This document shows, piece by piece, positions 5,299-9,337 of a stretch of 9,337 bases of DNA. A program made the position numbers and the translations under genes. The notes below the pieces were generated by a model. It worked only from the letters and a program-made list of their open reading frames with translations, had not been told where the DNA came from and ran no database searches. The DNA is from Anaeromyxobacter_A sp035538735 (GTDB taxonomy: Bacteria > Myxococcota > Myxococcia > Myxococcales > Anaeromyxobacteraceae), in assembly GCA_035538735.1 (NCBI GenBank), contig DATLJU010000269.1, positions 1 to 9,337 of the forward strand. The letters run 5' to 3'. The stretch's first letter is position 1; every line of letters starts with the position of its first letter.

Positions 5299-6939
5299 CT
5301 ACGCCGTCTTCACCTTCGCCGCCGCCTCCAGGCCCAGCTCCGCGATCGCCTGCTCCCGCATCTTGAACTTCTGGACCTTGCCCGTGACGGTCATGGGGAA
5401 CGCGTCCACGAACTTCCAGTAGCGCGGGATCTTGTAGGTCGCGATCTTGCCCTTGCAGAAGGCGCGCAGCTCGTCGGCCGTGAGGCTCGCGCCGGGGCGG
5501 AGCTTCACCCATGCCATGAGCTCCTCGCCGTACTTGATGTCGGGGACGCCGATCACCTGCACGTCCGCGATCTCCAGCTTCGTGTAGAGGAACTCCTCCA
5601 CCTCGCGCGGGTAGATGTTCTCGCCGCCGCGCAGGACCATGTCCTTGATGCGGCCGACGATGTTCACGTACCCCTCGTCGTCCATCGTGGCGAGGTCGCC
5701 GGTGTGCATCCAGCGCCCGGCGTCGATCGCCTGGCGCGTGGAGGCCGCGTCCTCCCAGTAGCCGAGCATGACGGAGTAGCCGCGCGTGCACAGCTCGCCC
5801 GTCACGCCGCGGGACACCACCCGCGCGGTCGTCGGATCGACGATCTTCACCTCGACGTGCGGGTGCACGCGCCCGACGGTCGAGACGCGCTTGTCGAGCG
5901 GATCGTCGACCGCGCTCTGGGTCGAGACCGGCGACGTCTCGGTCATGCCGTAGCAGATGGTGACTTCCGGCATGTGCATCTCGCTCTGCACCCGCTTCAT
6001 GACCTCGATCGGACAGGGCGAGCCGGCCATGATGCCGGTGCGGAGCGAGCTGAAGTCCGTCTTCTTGAAGTCGGGGTGCTCGAGCTCGGCGATGAACATC
6101 GTGGGCACGCCGTACAGCGAGGTGCAGCGCTCCTCCTGCACCGTCCGCAGCACCGTGCCCGGCTCGAAGCTCTCCCCCGGGTAGATCATGCAGCCGCCGT
6201 GGGTGGTGATGGCCATGTTCCCGAGCACCATGCCGAAGCAGTGGTAGAGCGGCACCGGAATGCAGACCCGGTCCTGCTCGCTGTAGCGCAGCGCCTCCCC
6301 GATGAAGAAGCCGTTGTTGAGGATGTTGTGGTGGCTGAGCGTCGCGCCCTTGGGAAAGCCGGTGGTGCCGCTCGTGTACTGGATGTTGATGGGGTCGTCG
6401 GGGTCGAGGGTGCGCTCGCGCTCGTCGAGCGCGCCCGCGCCCGCGCGCCGCCCCTCCTCCAGCAGCTGCCGCCACTCGTCGTCGATGACGAGCGTCTCGC
6501 GGTGCATGGGGCAGCGCTGCACGACCTCGCGGACCATCTCGACGTAGTTCGCCTGCCGGAAGCCGCGCGCGATGACGAGGAAGCTCGTGCCCGACTGCTT
6601 CAGCACGTGCTCCAGCTCGTGGGCGCGGTAGGCGGGGTTCACGTTGACGAGGATCGCGCCGATGCGCGCCGTGGCGTACTGCACGAGCACCCACTCGTGC
6701 CGATTCGGCGACCAGATCCCGACGCGGTCGCCCTTCTTGACGCCGCGCGCGAGGAGGCCTTGCGCCACGAGGCCCACCTGCTCCCAGAGCTGGCGGTAGG
6801 TCGCGCGGTAGCCCTGGTACGGGACGACCAGCGCCTCGCGATCCGGGAACCGCTCCACGGTCCGGCGCAGGTTCTGGCCGATGGTCTCGCCGAGTAGCGG
6901 GACGTCGCTGATGCCGTGGACGTAGGACGTGCGTGTCAC
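5299..6939 (-). CDS. AMP-forming acyl-CoA ligase (AMP-binding protein)
   Basis: This 546-residue adenylate-forming enzyme should activate a carboxylic acid with ATP to an acyl-AMP and transfer it to coenzyme A. It shows the whole motif set: P-loop YTSGTTGFPKGA (188-199), PLYHCFGMV (230-238), YGMTETSP (330-337), YWEDAASTRQAI then HTGDLATMDDEGY (394-405 and 412-424), hinge GRIKD (429-433), RGGENIYPREVEEFL (437-451) and the C-terminal TGKVQK with catalytic Lys521. The pattern resembles medium/long-chain fatty-acyl-CoA synthetases of the FadD3/AcsM-like type; the acid cannot be read from sequence. No signal peptide is visible. GTG at 6939 is chosen because GGAGGAG lies four bases before it. The gene is divergent from hflX across 112 bases. 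Neighbours give no pathway clue, so a general fatty-acid role is only a guess. Confidence 0.94.
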   Translation of the reverse strand: MTRTSYVHGISDVPLLGETIGQNLRRTVERFPDREALVVPYQGYRATYRQLWEQVGLVAQGLLARGVKKGDRVGIWSPNRHEWVLVQYATARIGAILVNVNPAYRAHELEHVLKQSGTSFLVIARGFRQANYVEMVREVVQRCPMHRETLVIDDEWRQLLEEGRRAGAGALDERERTLDPDDPINIQYTSGTTGFPKGATLSHHNILNNGFFIGEALRYSEQDRVCIPVPLYHCFGMVLGNMAITTHGGCMIYPGESFEPGTVLRTVQEERCTSLYGVPTMFIAELEHPDFKKTDFSSLRTGIMAGSPCPIEVMKRVQSEMHMPEVTICYGMTETSPVSTQSAVDDPLDKRVSTVGRVHPHVEVKIVDPTTARVVSRGVTGELCTRGYSVMLGYWEDAASTRQAIDAGRWMHTGDLATMDDEGYVNIVGRIKDMVLRGGENIYPREVEEFLYTKLEIADVQVIGVPDIKYGEELMAWVKLRPGASLTADELRAFCKGKIATYKIPRYWKFVDAFPMTVTGKVQKFKMREQAIAELGLEAAAKVKTA

Positions 6940-6943
6940 GTTA

Positions 6944-6950
6944 CTCCTCC
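6944..6950 (-). promoter_or_regulatory. Strong ribosome binding site of the acyl-CoA ligase
   Basis: GGAGGAG on the minus strand lies four bases before the GTG at 6939 and decides that start. It is the best Shine-Dalgarno match in the window, in contrast to proB and hflX, which have none. Confidence 0.75.
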
Positions 6951-7033
6951 GAGGAAAGGGCCGAGCGTATGCTGGGCCGCCCCCTCCTGAGAAGCCGAAG
7001 TGCTGGGCCGTGGCCGGATGGGGGGCGGTCCGT

Positions 7034-7039
7034 TATGCT
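7034..7039 (+). promoter_or_regulatory. Putative -10 box of hflX
   Basis: TATGCT ends 12 bases before the hflX ATG at 7052; TATGCTGC also begins the proB leader, so box and following bases match across both genes. A second TATGCT is at 6968-6973 in the same 112-base divergent region and could serve an alternative start or be chance. No clear -35 box or Shine-Dalgarno site is seen, which suggests a near-leaderless transcript. Confidence 0.4.
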
Positions 7040-7051
7040 GCCGATCATCGA

Positions 7052-8857
7052 ATGCAGGACGTCTTCGGCAACACCCTCGGCCTCAAACCCTCCCAGCTCC
7101 ACGCCCTCCGTCGCACCTACCGCCGCCGCGTCGGCGCGGAGGACGTCGTCTCTCCCGAGCTCGCCCGCCACCTCTCCGAGGTCTCGCTCGAGACGCGCCG
7201 CCAGATCGGGGTGCTCCTCGATCGCAAGGGAGACGTCCAGGCGGTGATCGTCGGCGACTCGCGCAAGCTCGAGCTGCCCGACGTCGGCCGCGCGCGCGCC
7301 GGCTCGCACCGCCTGCGCGGCCTGCGGCTCGTGCACACGCACCTGAACGGCGAACCGCTCACGCGCGACGACCACACGGACCTCGCGCTGCTCCGGCTCG
7401 ACCTCGTCGCCGCCATCGAGGTGCTGGCGGACGGGCTGCCGGGCAAGATCCACTACGCCCACCTGCTGCCGGAGAATCCGTCCGGCGCGATGTGGAAGGA
7501 CGAGGTCGCGGCCTCGGTCCACGACCTCGCCTGGGACGCCGCCTCGGCGCCGCTGGCGCTGGAGGACGAGTTCGCGCGCGCCTCGGCCCTGCGCCGCACC
7601 GGCGGGCGCGAGCGCGCGCTGCTGATCGGCTTCGGCGACGGGCGGAACCGCGGCCGGGCCGAGGCGGAGGCCTCGCTCGACGAGCTGCGCGAGCTGGCGC
7701 GCACGGCCGGCGTGGCGGTGGTCGACGCCACGCTCCAGATGCGGCGCGAGATCGACCCGCGGACGCTCATCGGCAAGGGCAAGCTGGAGGACATCCTGCT
7801 CCGCTCGATGCAGCTCATGGCGGACCTGATCGTCTTCGACTGGAACCTCTCGCCGTCCCAGGCGCGCGGCATCGCCGACGCGACGAGCCTCAAGATCCTC
7901 GACCGGACCCAGCTCATCCTCGACATCTTCGCCCAGCGAGCGCAGTCGGCCGACGGCAAGCTCCAGGTCGAGCTGGCGCAGCTCAAGTACCTCTACCCGC
8001 GGCTCGTCGGCCGCGACGAATCGCTCTCGCGCCTCGCCGGCGGGATCGGCGGCCGCGGCCCCGGCGAGACCAAGCTCGAGATCGACCGCCGGCGCGTGCG
8101 CGACCGCATCACCGGGCTCGAGCGGCGCATCGACGCCCTCTCGGCCAACCGGCACGTCCGCCGCAAGCAGCGCAACGAGCGCGGCCTGCCGGTCATCTCG
8201 ATCGTCGGCTACACCAACGCCGGCAAGTCGACCCTCCTCAACGCCCTCACCGACTCGAAGGTGGTGGCCGAGGACGTGCTCTTCGCGACGCTCGACCCGA
8301 CGAGCCGCCGGCTGCGCTTCCCCGACGAGCGCGAGGTCATCATCACCGACACGGTGGGCTTCATCCGGGACCTGCCGGCGGACCTCGTCAACGCCTTCCG
8401 CGCCACGCTGGAGGAGCTGGGCGACGCGCACCTCCTGCTCCACGTCGTGGACGCCCGCGACCCGCGCCAGGACGCGCAGGTCGCCGCGGTAGAGTCCATC
8501 CTGCGCGACCTCGGGCTCGACACGAAGCCGCGCCTGCTCGTCTTCAACAAGGCCGACAAGCTGCCGCCCGGCCAGGCGGCGGCGCTGGCGCATCAGGCCA
8601 GCGGCGTCGCGATCTCGGCCGCCCGGCGCGAGGGGTTCGACGAGCTCCTCCGCCGCTGCGACCGGATGCTGTGGGCGGACGGGAAGTCGCTGCCCGCCAC
8701 CGCGCCGTGGGCGGCGCCGGAGGTGGCTGGCCCATCCTCTCCTCCCCCTCTCCTCGGCGCGGACAGGGCCGGGGAGCGGAACGGCGTCCCCGGCGTCGCG
8801 CCCGAGCCGGAACCCGGGCGCCTCTTCCCGGCGGCGGTTGCGCCGCTCCGCCGGTGA
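7052..8857 (+). CDS. hflX: GTPase HflX with N-terminal extension
   Basis: HflX is a ribosome-associated GTPase that splits stalled or heat-damaged 70S ribosomes. The protein has 601 residues against about 430 in E. coli. Residues 1-185 are an extra N-terminal domain (FGNTLGLKPSQ at 5-15, then RRQIGVLLDRKGDVQAVIVGD at 49-69, in two parts RRQIGVLL and DVQAVIVGD, and HTHLNGEPLT at 95-104), known to me from HflX of Geobacter-like bacteria. The HflX-specific domain follows (RRTLIGKGK-like stretch near 237-244, SPSQARGI 267-274, GGRGPGETKLE 333-343). The G domain has G1 GYTNAGKST (386-394), G2 FATLDPTSR (411-419), G3 DTVGFI (433-438), G4 NKAD (499-502) and G5 SA (522-523). The frame is open upstream to 6929, but homology begins at Met 7052. 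Residues from about 555 are a Pro/Gly-rich tail without resemblance to the family. Confidence 0.95.
   Translation: MQDVFGNTLGLKPSQLHALRRTYRRRVGAEDVVSPELARHLSEVSLETRRQIGVLLDRKGDVQAVIVGDSRKLELPDVGRARAGSHRLRGLRLVHTHLNGEPLTRDDHTDLALLRLDLVAAIEVLADGLPGKIHYAHLLPENPSGAMWKDEVAASVHDLAWDAASAPLALEDEFARASALRRTGGRERALLIGFGDGRNRGRAEAEASLDELRELARTAGVAVVDATLQMRREIDPRTLIGKGKLEDILLRSMQLMADLIVFDWNLSPSQARGIADATSLKILDRTQLILDIFAQRAQSADGKLQVELAQLKYLYPRLVGRDESLSRLAGGIGGRGPGETKLEIDRRRVRDRITGLERRIDALSANRHVRRKQRNERGLPVISIVGYTNAGKSTLLNALTDSKVVAEDVLFATLDPTSRRLRFPDEREVIITDTVGFIRDLPADLVNAFRATLEELGDAHLLLHVVDARDPRQDAQVAAVESILRDLGLDTKPRLLVFNKADKLPPGQAAALAHQASGVAISAARREGFDELLRRCDRMLWADGKSLPATAPWAAPEVAGPSSPPPLLGADRAGERNGVPGVAPEPEPGRLFPAAVAPLRR
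8735..8776 (+). repeat. Repeat-like C/T- and G-rich stretch inside the hflX tail
   Basis: The stretch is pyrimidine-rich at first and purine-rich at the end; CTCCCC (8742-8747) pairs with GGGGAG (8771-8776) across a 23-base loop. It looks like the intergenic CCTCTCC...GGGGAG elements common in GC-rich genomes, but lies in the coding frame and supplies part of the unconserved C-terminal tail of HflX. The stem is short, so the call is tentative. Confidence 0.3.
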
Positions 8858-8912
8858 TGCGCCTGGCGCGCCGCTTTCACACAGGGCCCTGATCGCATAC
8901 CTTTCCCCGCCG

Positions 8913-9337
8913 ATGCCGCGCCGCCCGCCGAAGCTCGCCCTCCTCACCGCGCTCGCGCTCGCGACCGGAACGGCCTGCTCGCGCGGCGGCGACCGGGACG
9001 TACGCACCCGGGCGCTCGCCACCTTCGCGGGGGAGGGTCGGCCGGCGGCGCTCGATCCCGACCGTCCGCTCGAGGCGCTGCGACTCTCGGGCGACGACGC
9101 CGCCGCGAGAGCGGGCTCCTTCGCCTGGGAGGCGAAGGTCGCCTGGACCGTGGCCAGGCCCGGCGCGGCGCCGGTGCACCTCGTCGAGCGCCACCGCATC
9201 CGCCAGCTCGCGACCGGCGAGTTCGAGGTCTCCGCCGACCTCGATCCGGGGGCGGGCCCCGGCTCCGGGACCGGCAAGCAGGTCGTCTACGCCGGCGGCA
9301 TGACCTACGCGCGCGGCCAGTGGGCACCGTTCCGCGA
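8913..9337 (+). CDS. Putative lipoprotein, N-terminal part, unknown function
   Basis: The frame is open from ATG 8913 to the right edge (141 codons), so the end is not in view. I do not recognise a defined family. The start has a typical export signal: PRRPPK, a hydrophobic stretch LALLTALALA (8-17) and a possible lipobox ending at Cys22 (GTAC, poor at position -3), then SRGGDRD. The mature part has Ala-rich sequence up to about 75, then FAWEAKVAWTV (75-85), HLVERHRIRQ near 93-102, GEFEVS and KQVVYAGGMTYARGQWAPFR. The last pattern, a beta-rich stretch ending in a modified-value and G-x-Y-x-R segment, recalls uncharacterised deltaproteobacterial lipoproteins; this is a weak resemblance from memory. 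It starts 55 bases after hflX, with no Shine-Dalgarno site but TACCTT nine bases before the ATG. Confidence 0.6.
   Translation, partial: MPRRPPKLALLTALALATGTACSRGGDRDVRTRALATFAGEGRPAALDPDRPLEALRLSGDDAAARAGSFAWEAKVAWTVARPGAAPVHLVERHRIRQLATGEFEVSADLDPGAGPGSGTGKQVVYAGGMTYARGQWAPFR

Noticed and set aside
5025..5366. Plus-strand frame beginning MRLAVLGGD
   Set aside because: The beginning looks protein-like and has GGAG nearby, but the frame turns Arg/Pro-rich at once, crosses the inverted repeats and enters the ligase antisense.
6929..7051. Longer hflX start at 6929
   Set aside because: It would overlap the start and ribosome binding site of the divergent ligase, and the added residues are unlike HflX; homology begins with the Met at 7052.
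6941..9277. A 778-codon open frame on the minus strand, opposite hflX
   Set aside because: Its composition is that of a shadow frame, and it spans hflX, the gap and the lipoprotein gene, all of which have better evidence on the plus strand.

Overview
The window is about 70% G+C by eye and carries densely packed genes on both strands. It looks like a chromosomal segment from a high-GC, probably uncultured bacterium. The long N-terminal extension of HflX, the HpnP-like B12/radical-SAM protein and the proB-proA-rsfS order suggest a deltaproteobacterial-type lineage (Desulfobacterota/Binatota-like) or Methylomirabilota/Rokubacteria. This placement is inference from gene style only. No tRNA, rRNA, CRISPR array, transposase or phage gene was seen.

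Layout. Positions 1-509 (minus) hold the N-terminal part of a cobalamin-binding radical-SAM protein that runs off the left edge. A 373-base gap follows, with a decayed hairpin-repeat cluster and three consecutive palindromes that lie just before an alpha/beta hydrolase of the hormone-sensitive-lipase family (883-1863, plus). A second, better preserved copy of the repeat sits behind the hydrolase. Positions 1976-4976 (minus) form a compact operon transcribed proB -> proA -> rsfS: the first two enzymes of proline synthesis and the ribosome silencing factor. A 322-base gap with a large nested inverted repeat and a third copy of the hairpin repeat separates this operon from an AMP-forming acyl-CoA ligase (5299-6939, minus). 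Divergent from the ligase is a 601-residue HflX GTPase (7052-8857, plus). The right edge cuts a probable lipoprotein gene that starts at 8913.

How the genes relate. ProB phosphorylates glutamate and ProA reduces the product to glutamate semialdehyde. RsfS blocks joining of the ribosomal subunits when nutrients are short, and HflX splits stalled ribosomes, so two ribosome-dormancy/rescue factors flank the ligase. The hydrolase is the outlier: its G+C is visibly lower than that of its neighbours, and it lies between two same-orientation copies of the same 45-base repeat unit.

Most of the window is ordinary housekeeping sequence; I found no convincing new multi-gene system. The points most worth a second look are the repeat-flanked hydrolase with its palindromic control region, the dispersed hairpin repeats, the nested cruciform at 5128-5236, the absence of nadD from the proBA-rsfS cluster together with the Lys-rich tail on RsfS, and TATGCT boxes 11-12 bases before two start codons.
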